Shown: positions 1-6,807, counted from the stretch's first letter. The stretch: 12,480 bases of DNA from CAYUIS01 sp964444825 (GCA_964444825.1 CAYUIS010000153.1:1-12480), one strand, 5' to 3'. The notes: a model not told the origin generated them from the sequence alone. A program made the numbers and translations.

Positions 1-1380
1 CCGCAATGCAAGAGAATAGGTATCGTACGCGTGCCGACAAAGCTGGTCAAGGTCTTGCGTCGCCGCAGAACTAAACCTTGTCTCACTATTGACTTTCTTT
101 TGCGCGGCCTCGGCGAGATCCTCCGTCAAATCGCCCACCCTCTCAACGTCGGTAAGCAGGTTCTTCAATTGAAAGCAGCGCCTCTGCTGGCTTGCGCTCA
201 GACTCTCTTGCATCAACGTATTGACAAAGTTCTCCAGGATGTTAGTCACAGGGTCCACAAACTCGTCCTCCTGCTCTAGCACCCATTGAGCAGCATCCAT
301 ATCGTCTTCAATCAATGCCATGCGGCTGTATTCGATCATTCGCGCCGTCGTCTCTCCCATTCGAACCAACTCTTTGAGCGCTTCTGTCAACGCAAGCGAG
401 GGGATTCCGTATTGCATCGGATCAATGTATGCCGTCAGCTTTGTTTCTTTTTCCTCCTTTTCCGGCGCCAACCGCCTGGCCGCCCTTGCGATGTGCCCGA
501 CGAAAGGAAAGAGAATAACACTCACCGCGACGTTAAATATGGTATGCGCGTTGGCGATCTGGCGAGGCAACCCAGGCGCTGTAAGCCTCACGAGCCTTGT
601 GAATGGAGAGAAAAAGGGTAGGAAAATAAGAACGCCGACGACATTGATCAGGATTTGAGCAATGGAGACCTGCCGCGCGGTTCTGGAAAGCCGCGAGGAG
701 GCAATCAATCCCGTAGCACACGTCCCGATATTGGCGCCTAGCAGTATGGCGACGGCTCCCTCCAGCGTGATCGCCTGGCTCATCCCCATCGCCACTGTCA
801 GACCAGTCACTGCTGAGCTACTCTGGACGATGGCTGTAACGACGGCCCCTGCCAGCACGCCAGCCAACACGTTCCGCCCCATGATGACGAGCCATGCCTC
901 GACAGCGGGTATCGTGGTCAGCATCCTCAGCGCATCAGACATCAGGTTCATTCCCAGAAACAGGATGCCAAACCCCATAGTGACTTCACCGTAATCGTGC
1001 CACTTTCCACGAGGGAGAAATTCGATCAAGACAAAGCCCAGGGCAATGAACAGGTAAGCCAGATTGCCCACATCAAAAGCAACAATCTGAGCAGTGAGCG
1101 TCGTGCCGATCTCATCTCCCATCATCATGCCCACCGCTTGTTCTAGGGTCATGAGGTTGGTGTTGACAAGACCGATCATGGTGGCCATCATCAAGCTACT
1201 GCTTTGCATAACTGCGGTAACGCCGGTGCCAAACAAGGCTGCTTGGAGTCGCCTGGCGGTCATGCGTTCCAGCCACTCCTGGATCTTGTCCCCAGCGATT
1301 TTCTCCATCCCACTGCTGAGCATACGCACGCCAAACAAGAACAGGGTTAGACCGCCAAGAGCTTGTAGAAAGCTTGCCAT
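1..1380 (-). CDS. Na/Pi cotransporter family protein with C-terminal PhoU-like domain (partial, 3' end off the left edge)
   Basis: The frame is open from ATG at 1380 to base 1 (460 codons, no stop), so the gene continues beyond the window. Family knowledge: these inner-membrane proteins couple Na+ to inorganic phosphate transport. The sequence shows two inverted-repeat transport halves, each with the QSSS signature (residues 59-62 and 186-189). The matching glycine motifs are GDEIGTT (88-94) and GANIGT (215-220). The first departs from the more usual GANIGTT. Hydrophobic segments fill residues 1-300. After a charged linker (APEKEEKETK, about 305-315) comes a helical acidic region (325-460) typical of the PhoU-like tail, including a DVERVGDL-type motif. 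Complete relatives are about 540-600 aa, so perhaps 80-140 residues are missing. The start is fixed by an upstream in-frame TGA (1396-1398) and a GGGAG ribosome site. Family is confident; the exact transported ion is not proven. Confidence 0.93.
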   Translation of the reverse strand, partial: MASFLQALGGLTLFLFGVRMLSSGMEKIAGDKIQEWLERMTARRLQAALFGTGVTAVMQSSSLMMATMIGLVNTNLMTLEQAVGMMMGDEIGTTLTAQIVAFDVGNLAYLFIALGFVLIEFLPRGKWHDYGEVTMGFGILFLGMNLMSDALRMLTTIPAVEAWLVIMGRNVLAGVLAGAVVTAIVQSSSAVTGLTVAMGMSQAITLEGAVAILLGANIGTCATGLIASSRLSRTARQVSIAQILINVVGVLIFLPFFSPFTRLVRLTAPGLPRQIANAHTIFNVAVSVILFPFVGHIARAARRLAPEKEEKETKLTAYIDPMQYGIPSLALTEALKELVRMGETTARMIEYSRMALIEDDMDAAQWVLEQEDEFVDPVTNILENFVNTLMQESLSASQQRRCFQLKNLLTDVERVGDLTEDLAEAAQKKVNSETRFSSAATQDLDQLCRHAYDTYSLALR

Positions 1381-1772
1381 TTTTTCTCCCGCCTTTTCAT
1401 TGTTGCTTCCGGATTGGTGATACCTGCTCCAAGTCGTCCGCGCCTGATGATGCTTGTGATGAGCCTGCATCGGGGTAGGATAGTACGTCCGCGTCGTTTC
1501 TCATAACGTCAGGTCTGCCGGTGTGATCCCGTCTCGCGCAAGCGTTGGGTTGCGGCAAAACCCGCCGCAACCCGACACTGTCTTCAGTACAAAGGGTGAT
1601 TGGGCGGCTACTCGACTTCTACCTTGGCCGCACACAGTATAGAATAGAAACCACCGTGACGCAAACTCATTCTCGGCGAGCAGAACAACGCCATTCCCAA
1701 CGACTCTTATCGCGTTCCTGCGCCATACGTCTCAAGGACTGCTCGGTTCACACCAAACAAATCACACCCTTC
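1381..1772. other. 392-base intergenic region between Na/Pi transporter and flavodoxin gene
   Basis: No convincing gene on either strand. It must hold the promoter of the leftward transporter gene, but no clear -35/-10 pair stands out. The only strong structure is the perfect palindrome at 1547-1573. An open frame runs rightward through this region into the flavodoxin gene. It has no recognisable protein content and looks like a chance frame. Confidence 0.6.
1547..1573. repeat. Perfect hairpin with GGGTTGCGGC arms
   Basis: Arms GGGTTGCGGC (1547-1556) and GCCGCAACCC (1564-1573) pair perfectly over 10 bp around a 7-base loop. Neither side is followed by a T-run, so it is not a standard intrinsic terminator. 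The core word GTTGCGGC recurs in other intergenic places (2348-2355 as reverse complement, 12414-12421, 12472-12479), which suggests a dispersed palindromic repeat. Confidence 0.7.
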
Positions 1773-2297
1773 TCATTCCTGCCCCGTATCGCCACCCTCC
1801 CTCACCACATCGGCAACAGCCGTCGCCCAGGCGGTGATTCCATCCCAATCACGAAAATCGCCCGCAGGCGCCTTGACGTTCTTGATCATCCAGCGCTCGA
1901 TCCGGGTCAGCTTGTCTCCGTCCACCACGCCGTGAAAGACGGCAATGTCACGGGGCTGGACCCTCTCGGCGATGGGGAGCAGCGCTTTGGGAAGCCGCCA
2001 ATCCTTCAACAACTCCTCCGCATCTCCCTCACCCGTGGGCCCGCTCGAGAACAGCCACACCATCTTCCCGGCCAGCGCATCCGCGTTCGCCTTCAGGAAA
2101 TTCGCCGCCTCTTTGCGCCACGCGCCGACATAGACGGCGCTGCCCAATACGACCGCCTTGTAGGCAGCCAGGTCGCCGACACGCTCTGCGGGCAGCACGT
2201 CGGCGGTCAGACCTCCATCACGAAGCACCTGCCCGATCTTTTCGGCAATCTCTGCCGTCCCGCCGTACTTGGTTCCGTAGGCTACTAGGACTTTCAT
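1773..2297 (-). CDS. Flavodoxin-domain protein, HemG-like (Flavodoxin_5 type)
   Basis: A 174-aa soluble FMN-binding protein. The N-terminus MKVLVAYGTKYGGTAEIAEK carries the flavodoxin phosphate-binding loop (about residues 7-14). The other FMN-loop segments follow: GSAVYVGAW (52-60) and FSSGPTG (83-89). The C-terminal block KAPAGDFRDWDGITAWA (142-158) is typical of the family that includes menaquinone-dependent protoporphyrinogen oxidase HemG. Length fits that family (about 170-180 aa). ATG at 2297 is chosen over a longer frame because GGAGG sits 6 bases upstream and the protein then begins right at the first beta strand. No other heme-synthesis gene is nearby, so it could equally be a general electron-transfer flavodoxin. 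It lies 58 bases after the esterase gene on the same strand. Confidence 0.88.
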   Translation of the reverse strand: MKVLVAYGTKYGGTAEIAEKIGQVLRDGGLTADVLPAERVGDLAAYKAVVLGSAVYVGAWRKEAANFLKANADALAGKMVWLFSSGPTGEGDAEELLKDWRLPKALLPIAERVQPRDIAVFHGVVDGDKLTRIERWMIKNVKAPAGDFRDWDGITAWATAVADVVREGGDTGQE

Positions 2298-2327
2298 TTT
2301 ATCCTCCGTGTTTTTAGTGTGTAGGTC

Positions 2328-2356
2328 GGTTTCGGGCTGGTGGGCCCGCCGCAACC
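2328..2356. repeat. Small GC-rich hairpin between esterase and flavodoxin genes
   Basis: CGGGC (2333-2337) and GCCCG (2344-2348) form a 5-bp stem with a 6-base loop. GGTTT and AACC flank it on the two sides and could extend the stem imperfectly. The right part contains GCCGCAAC, the core word of the 1547-1573 palindrome. It follows the esterase stop codon directly, so it may slow or attenuate transcription. There is no T-run to make it a typical terminator. Confidence 0.4.
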
Positions 2357-3648
2357 TATTCTACGACCTCAACGCAAGGGCTGTCGGGATCACACCCGTC
2401 GAGCAAAGGCGACGATCTGCCCTTGAGATGTTTATCAAAGAAGGCCAACGTATACTTGTTGACAATCCTGACCATTCGGCGTCCCCCTATCGGACCAAAG
2501 AACCTGGTGTACTTGAACACAGGCGAATACAGAGTGACGTCGCAAAAGTCCAAGTGCGTGGCTCCGCGGACGGTGATGCCATAGGCGGCGTTTTCCACAG
2601 CGTTTAAGGCCCTGCGCACGTAGCTCGCCCGGCCCCCGCTCATGATGAACAAAAACGGTTGTTTCAGCGGGGAATCCGCCTCCGCGCCACCATCCAGGTT
2701 GACGCCGGCTTGGCAGCGCTCGTCGATCGAGCAGACCTCGACCGCCGTCGTGCCGCCGAAGGAATTCCCAAAGAAACCGAGCCGGGTCATATCCAGTCTA
2801 CCGGCGAACGTGCTCGCGGGTTCACCTGCCCGGAGGGTCTCCAGCTCGTCGATCAGAAACAGCGTATCATCCGTCCAGATACGCAGATGTTCGGCCATAT
2901 CCCGCGCGGAGAAACTGCCCGCCATATACTGGTTCACCAAGGTCGAGTCCGTGGGCACGACACGCCCGTCGGGAAAAACGGTCACCACGGCGTGATACGG
3001 ATGCGCGATGCTACAAACGACATAGCCGTGGGAAAAGATGAGCACCGGATACGAGGGCTGGGCATCGGAGATCGGCGCGTCCAGGAACGAATGGGTTCGC
3101 ACCAGGGACAGGTGGCTGAACTGCAGAGGCGCCTTCTCCATATAGGTGGCTCGCCTGGCGCCGGGCGCCACCTGGGCGGGATACCAGACCTGGACAACAA
3201 GCTCGCGGTGATCGCTCGGGCCTGGGGTGAAGATCTCGGCCCGTGTGCGGTCCACAAGATGCAGCTTTGTCGTCCCCACCGGAAACGGACCCGTTGGCTC
3301 GGGCAGACGGAACACGGGGAGCAGTATGGGTAACGCGGCAACAAACACAAAGACCGGCAGCCTCAACAGAAACCCGGTGATCGCCAGGACCCGGCGTGAC
3401 GATCCTGCATCCGCCGGCCGGTCGCTCCGTATGATCCGAGGCAGGCTCAGAAGAAAGAGCAAGAGGATCAACCCATACGCGGGCACCATCTGCCAGCGGA
3501 ATCTCTCCAGCGCCAAGTGGATCACGGTCAGGAGCACCGCCAGGCTGGGGAGCAGGTCTATCAAGCGCGATCTCTTGATAGGAGGAAACCAACGTCCAAA
3601 CAGGCTCAGAAAGAGCGTGACCAGTATGAGGAATTCTAACGGGCGCAC
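2356..3648 (-). CDS. Membrane-anchored PAF-acetylhydrolase-like serine esterase (alpha/beta hydrolase)
   Basis: A 430-aa protein from GTG at 3648. Three to four hydrophobic segments (about residues 4-21, 29-47, 54-69, 87-113) anchor it in the membrane. A PAF-acetylhydrolase isoform II-type alpha/beta hydrolase follows. The visible catalytic triad is Ser296 in GNSFGG, Asp319 in NLDGG and His365 in GATHLDF; the conserved HPY and VFPDGRVV strands are also present. The family cleaves short or oxidised acyl chains from phospholipids and other esters; the substrate here is unknown. An oddity is that SHG (206-208) runs straight into YVV, where relatives have about 20-25 more residues (SHGxxG...LASHGYVV). 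The oxyanion-hole loop is therefore missing. A longer start (GTG at 3768, overlapping the deaminase stop) is possible, but it would translate a repeat element. GTG 3648 has GAGAGG upstream. Confidence 0.85.
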   Translation of the reverse strand: MRPLEFLILVTLFLSLFGRWFPPIKRSRLIDLLPSLAVLLTVIHLALERFRWQMVPAYGLILLLFLLSLPRIIRSDRPADAGSSRRVLAITGFLLRLPVFVFVAALPILLPVFRLPEPTGPFPVGTTKLHLVDRTRAEIFTPGPSDHRELVVQVWYPAQVAPGARRATYMEKAPLQFSHLSLVRTHSFLDAPISDAQPSYPVLIFSHGYVVCSIAHPYHAVVTVFPDGRVVPTDSTLVNQYMAGSFSARDMAEHLRIWTDDTLFLIDELETLRAGEPASTFAGRLDMTRLGFFGNSFGGTTAVEVCSIDERCQAGVNLDGGAEADSPLKQPFLFIMSGGRASYVRRALNAVENAAYGITVRGATHLDFCDVTLYSPVFKYTRFFGPIGGRRMVRIVNKYTLAFFDKHLKGRSSPLLDGCDPDSPCVEVVE

Positions 3649-3698
3649 GGGTTCCCTCTCAGGCGATTCTCCTCTTGTCCCAAACTCCCATCGAGTTC

Positions 3699-3761
3699 TG
3701 CTCAAGCCGGATCGCCTGATCCGGCGGCCTTGGGTCGGGATCTGGCGATCCCTTTCGAGCA
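3699..3761. repeat. Double-hairpin intergenic element, copy A
   Basis: Outer inverted repeat TGCTC (3699-3703) / GAGCA (3757-3761) encloses two hairpins. The first pairs GCCGGATC (3706-3713) with GATCCGGC (3718-3725), loop GCCT. The second pairs GGGATC (3737-3742) with GATCCC (3747-3752), loop TGGC. The second is roughly the reverse complement of the first. This is the same layout as copy B at 5575-5660, but with different stem bases that still pair, as expected of structure-conserved REP/BIME-like repeats. It lies between the deaminase stop and the preferred esterase start. Confidence 0.7.
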
Positions 3762-3767
3762 ACAACA

Positions 3768-4265
3768 CTAATCGCGCAAATCTCTTGACTCAAGCGACCT
3801 CCTCTTCTCGATCTGGATCATCACCCGCTCGAACAACTTGTCACACTCGGCCGGGTAGGCTGGACCGCGCCATTCGATCTGTGCTATCTCGTTCTCAAAA
3901 TAGGTGGGCATATGGCCGATCACCAGGCTCGCGCCGCCATAATGGTCGGCAGAGCCATACAGGACCCGGCCGATGCGGTGTAACAGGATAGCTCCCATAC
4001 ACATCAAGCAGGGTTCGAGCGTCGTGTAGAGCGTCATCCGGCGTGAAAAGTCCCACAGGTGCTCGGGGACGCTACGAAGCGCCTCGATCTCTGCGTGGCG
4101 CTTCGGATTGCGCGCGGGATACCAGATTGCATTCTTTCCCTCGCCAATGGTCTTCCCGTCAAGGCTGATGACCGCACCTATCGGCAGGTTGCCCTGTTCC
4201 TCGGCCTGTAACGCCAGTTCGATCGCTCGTTCGAAGAATGGGATGTCAGATGCGGGTGTTTCCAT
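3768..4265 (-). CDS. Nucleoside/tRNA-adenosine-type deaminase (CMP/dCMP deaminase fold)
   Basis: A 165-aa zinc-dependent deaminase. The zinc site is visible: His57 and catalytic Glu59 in RHAEIEAL, then Cys86 and Cys89 in TLEPCLMCMGA. The N-terminal GNLPIGAVI strand (about 25-33) and the VLYGSAD segment (101-107) after the cysteine helix fit the TadA/guanine-deaminase branch better than free cytidine deaminase. These enzymes deaminate adenosine 34 of tRNA-Arg or free bases; the sequence alone does not decide which. The charged tail (IQIEKRRSLESRD) is like TadA tails. ATG at 4263-4265 has GGGAG about 11 bases upstream. It lies 69 bases after the flavin oxidoreductase gene, with a GTAGGGG repeat between them. 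Confidence 0.9.
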   Translation of the reverse strand: METPASDIPFFERAIELALQAEEQGNLPIGAVISLDGKTIGEGKNAIWYPARNPKRHAEIEALRSVPEHLWDFSRRMTLYTTLEPCLMCMGAILLHRIGRVLYGSADHYGGASLVIGHMPTYFENEIAQIEWRGPAYPAECDKLFERVMIQIEKRRSLESRDLRD

Positions 4266-4295
4266 TCGGTTTGATTCTCCCTTGTATGGTGATAT

Positions 4296-4338
4296 GTAGG
4301 GGCAAGGACAAGCGGGCAGGGACGAGCCCTACCCCTAC
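4296..4338. repeat. GTAGGGG inverted repeat
   Basis: Left arm GTAGGGGCAAGG (4296-4307) and right arm CCCTACCCCTAC (4327-4338) are imperfect inverse copies (about 10 of 12 positions), with a 19-base middle. The right arm overlaps the last codons and TAG stop of the flavin oxidoreductase gene (stop at 4335-4337). The repeat could therefore have donated that stop codon. No T-run follows, so a classical terminator is unlikely. Confidence 0.6.
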
Positions 4339-5552
4339 GGGGGCGTGGTGACGTTCTCCTCGACCCACGCGGCGAGCCACGCCTGAGCTGCCCTGTGCTG
4401 GTCACGGTCCTGTTTGAACACGCAGCGGACCAGGCCGGGCGTCTCCCGGCCCGGATGGACGATCATATCTTGGATGCACGAGTTGCACGAGATACAGTCG
4501 GTAGAACTGCTCCCCCGGCCCTCGAGCCAGCGGTTTGGAAGGTCCGGCTCGCTGATCAACGGGCGGCACAGCGCGATCAGGTCCACGTGTCCCTGCTGGA
4601 GGATGTGCTCCAGCCGGCCGACGTCCCGGTTGCCGCCCACGAGGATCACGGGGATGGAAAGATCCAGCCGCTCGGCGCAGGGGAGGAAATAACTCTGCCT
4701 TTCGGGGCTATTGATGCGGGTGTGGGACTCGGGGGAGGGGACGGGCCGGAAGCCGAGCGCCTCCTCGGGCCGGGCCAGGCAATCCCACATACCGCCGCTG
4801 ACTTCGATCCCGTCGATACCGGCGCGCTCGATCTCCCGGGCCAGCTCGGGGAAGTTATCGCTGTCGATGCCACCCGGCACATAGTCGGTGGAGTTCATCT
4901 TGATCAGGATGGGAAAGTCACCGACCGCCCCTCGCGCCCGGGAGACGATCTCGCGGACAATACGGACCCGGTTGCGGGGGGAACCGCCATAGGCGTCGTC
5001 GCGCCGGTTCGTGTACGGGGAGAGGAACCGGCTTAGCAGCCCGCCGTGCGCGGCGTGCAGTTGGACGCCGTCAAAGCCCTCCGCCCTCATACCGACGATC
5101 GCCTCGACGAAACAATCGACGATCAGCTCGATCTCTCTTGTGGCGAGAGGCCTGATCTTTTCCCCAAAGGGGGAGGGGATATCCGAGGGTCCAGCCGCCA
5201 CGTACCCGACCTCGAGCTGGGCCACGATCCTGCAGCCGGTCCCCGCGCGGCGTACCACGTCGACCAGGCGGGCGAGCCCGTCCACCCGGAGGTCGGGGTA
5301 GGTGCGGACCTGGCCGTCACCCTGTCCATCCGGGGCCATCTTTTGTTCAAAGACGGGAAAACCCCCGGAGATGATCATCCCCACGCCGCCGACCGCCAGC
5401 TCCCGGTACAGGTCCAGCACCTCGTCCGTCACCCGGCGGGCGATCACGACGGACGGATCCCAGGTCGCAGAGCGGACCAACCGGTTGGGCAGCGTCAGGC
5501 CACAGACCTCAGTCGGGGAGAAGAGCGTGTAGTCGTTCCTTCCTGTACTCAT
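4335..5552 (-). CDS. NADH:flavin oxidoreductase, Old Yellow Enzyme family, with C-terminal cysteine cluster
   Basis: A 405-aa FMN TIM-barrel enzyme that would reduce activated C=C bonds using NAD(P)H. Visible signatures are PNRLVRSATWD (22-32, first strand and flavin contact) and the active-site block QLHAAHGGLLSRFLSPYTNR with His166 and His169. The DDAYGGSPRNRVR segment (185-197) and the phosphate-binding VILVGGNRD (303-311) follow. After the barrel come Cys353, Cys356, Cys359 and Cys377, spaced like an Fe-S ligand set. The dienoyl-CoA reductase/trimethylamine dehydrogenase branch has such a cluster, but those proteins are about 650 aa with an extra FAD/NAD(P)H domain that is absent here. 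ATG at 5552 is preferred over TTG at 5564 because GAAGG lies a few bases upstream of it. Substrate unknown. Confidence 0.9.
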   Translation of the reverse strand: MSTGRNDYTLFSPTEVCGLTLPNRLVRSATWDPSVVIARRVTDEVLDLYRELAVGGVGMIISGGFPVFEQKMAPDGQGDGQVRTYPDLRVDGLARLVDVVRRAGTGCRIVAQLEVGYVAAGPSDIPSPFGEKIRPLATREIELIVDCFVEAIVGMRAEGFDGVQLHAAHGGLLSRFLSPYTNRRDDAYGGSPRNRVRIVREIVSRARGAVGDFPILIKMNSTDYVPGGIDSDNFPELAREIERAGIDGIEVSGGMWDCLARPEEALGFRPVPSPESHTRINSPERQSYFLPCAERLDLSIPVILVGGNRDVGRLEHILQQGHVDLIALCRPLISEPDLPNRWLEGRGSSSTDCISCNSCIQDMIVHPGRETPGLVRCVFKQDRDQHRAAQAWLAAWVEENVTTPP

Positions 5553-5574
5553 ATACCTTCTCAATCTCTTTGCA

Positions 5575-5660
5575 TTCGCTCAAAGGGGATCGTCAGATCC
5601 CCATTTCGGACGACTATTATGCTGCACAGACCCGGGATCTGACGATCCCTGGCGAGCGAA
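5575..5660. repeat. Double-hairpin intergenic element, copy B
   Basis: Outer inverted repeat TTCGCTC (5575-5581) / GAGCGAA (5654-5660) encloses two hairpins. The first pairs GGGGATC (5585-5591) with GATCCCC (5596-5602), loop GTCA. The second pairs GGGATC (5634-5639) with GATCCC (5644-5649), loop TGAC. The second is the exact reverse complement of the first over 16 bases, so the whole element is a large palindrome with a 31-base centre. It fills most of the gap between the acetyltransferase stop and the flavin oxidoreductase start. No T-run follows either hairpin. Confidence 0.75.
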
Positions 5661-5678
5661 CGAGGAATAATCACCGAG

Positions 5679-6134
5679 TTAGCTATCGGATGGCGGTTTC
5701 CAGCGCATCTCCCAATGGGTCTCGGACTCGTCATAGACGGCAAAGCCCAGCCGCTCGTACAGACCCCGGGCCGGGTTGGCCTTGATCACCTGCAACTCGA
5801 CCGGCACTCCCCTGGCTCTGCCCTCATCCAGCAGGTCCTGGATCAACCGGGTCCCGATACCGCGCCCCTGGTACGCCGGTGTAATCCCGATGTTGGAGAG
5901 GAATATGACATCCTCCCGCCGCTCGACACTGATGACGCCCGCGGCGACTCCATCGGCCAGGACAATGTCCTGGCGGGCCGGATCAAAGTGATCCCGAAAG
6001 CGGGTCCGCTGGTATGCCTCATCCCAGCCCCACGTGGCCTCGACGTAGGGCCGCAGCGTGTCCACGAGCAGCGCCCACAGGAAATCATAGTCGTCCCGGG
6101 TCGCGGGACGCAAGGTGATATCGCTAACCGGCAT
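5679..6134 (-). CDS. GNAT-family N-acetyltransferase
   Basis: A 151-aa acetyltransferase. It begins MPVSDITLRPATRDDYDFLW, the usual first strand and helix of the GNAT fold. The acetyl-CoA pyrophosphate-binding motif A is ITPAYQGRGIGTRLIQDLL (84-102) with the QGRGIG loop. Motif B is the NPARGLYERLGF block (120-131) near the C-terminus. Such enzymes transfer acetyl from acetyl-CoA to an amine; the acceptor cannot be told. ATG at 6134 (GGGGA about 5 bases upstream) is preferred over ATG at 6185, which has no ribosome site and would add an unrelated proline-rich leader. It is the next gene downstream of lspA on the same strand, 175 bases away. Confidence 0.9.
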   Translation of the reverse strand: MPVSDITLRPATRDDYDFLWALLVDTLRPYVEATWGWDEAYQRTRFRDHFDPARQDIVLADGVAAGVISVERREDVIFLSNIGITPAYQGRGIGTRLIQDLLDEGRARGVPVELQVIKANPARGLYERLGFAVYDESETHWEMRWKPPSDS

Positions 6135-6218
6135 CCGTCCCCGATCCCGGTTTGGAGGCCAGGCCGTGCCGGGCGCGCACGACATATAACAACGACTCAG
6201 GAGGATTCACCAATCTCC

Positions 6219-6264
6219 AAAAGAAAACGATCAGCGTGGTTCTGCGTTAGTCTGCGTCCAACCC
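6219..6264. repeat. Direct repeat flanking lspA, copy 1
   Basis: A 46-base A-rich then TCTGCGT-rich stretch that matches 6849-6893 at about 40 of 46 positions with a one-base gap. Both contain the word TCTGCGT twice, ending in TCTGCGTCCAACCC. It sits in the otherwise gene-free interval between the lspA stop (6310) and the acetyltransferase start (6134). Confidence 0.7.
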
Positions 6265-6309
6265 TGTTCGATGTTATCCCCGTGGCCTCCTGGCAGTCCC
6301 TCTTGTCGG

Positions 6310-6807
6310 TCATATCGATTCCTTGTGGCCAGGGCGCAAAACGCCGAGGAGCAGCAGGCCAACGCCAACCATAATGGCCACGTCCGCCACGTTAAAGACC
6401 CCCGTGCGCAGCCTGCCCACCCCCATATTCATAAAATCGACGACCGCCCCGCTGTGAAGCAGACGGTCGATCAGGTTGCCGAGCCCTCCGCCCACGACCA
6501 ACGACCCGCCCAGTATACCAAGTCGGTTGATCTCCTCGGAGGTCCACATAAACACCAGCGTGCCGATCAGCAAAAGGGCCACAGAGACGACGAAGGACCA
6601 GAAGCGTACGGCGGGCGGCAGGCTCGCCCCCAGGCCCAGAAAAGCACCCGTGTTCTCGGTGTATTGGAATCGGAACACGTCCCCCAAGAGGTGGATGGGC
6701 TGTGGCAGCGCCAGGTGCTCCCTGGCCAGGCTCTTGGTGACCTGATCGCAGCCCACGCACAAGCACAGGATCAGGAGGATCACAGCCGCTTTCCTGAACG
6801 CGCTCAC
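6310..6807 (-). CDS. lspA: Lipoprotein signal peptidase (signal peptidase II)
   Basis: A 165-aa inner-membrane aspartyl protease that removes signal peptides from prolipoproteins after lipid modification of their cysteine. The conserved blocks are all present: DQVTK (21-25), YTENTGAFLG (49-58), GGGLGNLIDRL (106-116), the first catalytic aspartate Asp124 in VVDF, and the second, Asp142, in FNVAD. Four hydrophobic spans (about 7-20, 68-88, 96-112, 139-157) match the family topology, and the length is normal. The start is GTG at 6807 with GAGG about 8 bases upstream; the nearby ATG at 6820 is out of frame. It is flanked on both sides by copies of the same direct repeat. Confidence 0.96.
   Translation of the reverse strand: MSAFRKAAVILLILCLCVGCDQVTKSLAREHLALPQPIHLLGDVFRFQYTENTGAFLGLGASLPPAVRFWSFVVSVALLLIGTLVFMWTSEEINRLGILGGSLVVGGGLGNLIDRLLHSGAVVDFMNMGVGRLRTGVFNVADVAIMVGVGLLLLGVLRPGHKESI

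Noticed and set aside
1547..1573. Intrinsic terminator
   Set aside because: The stem is strong, but neither strand has a T-run after it and it lies about 200 bases past the flavodoxin stop.
1545..2288. 247-codon plus-strand open frame across the intergenic region and the flavodoxin gene
   Set aside because: Most of it is antisense to a convincing flavodoxin-domain gene, and the rest runs through a palindrome. No ribosome site or protein motif supports it.
3649..3768. Extra 40 N-terminal residues for the esterase from a GTG overlapping the deaminase stop
   Set aside because: The stretch encodes an arginine-rich leader made largely from the double-hairpin repeat, and GTG 3648 has its own ribosome site just before the first membrane helix. 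Translational coupling remains a minor possibility.
5715..6374. 219-codon plus-strand open frame opposite the acetyltransferase
   Set aside because: The minus-strand frame carries both GNAT motifs; this one has none.
2356..6807. A dedicated biosynthetic operon of esterase, deaminase, oxidoreductase and acetyltransferase
   Set aside because: The genes are co-oriented but 69-175 bases apart, with repeats between most of them and no shared substrate logic visible, so a pathway cannot be claimed.
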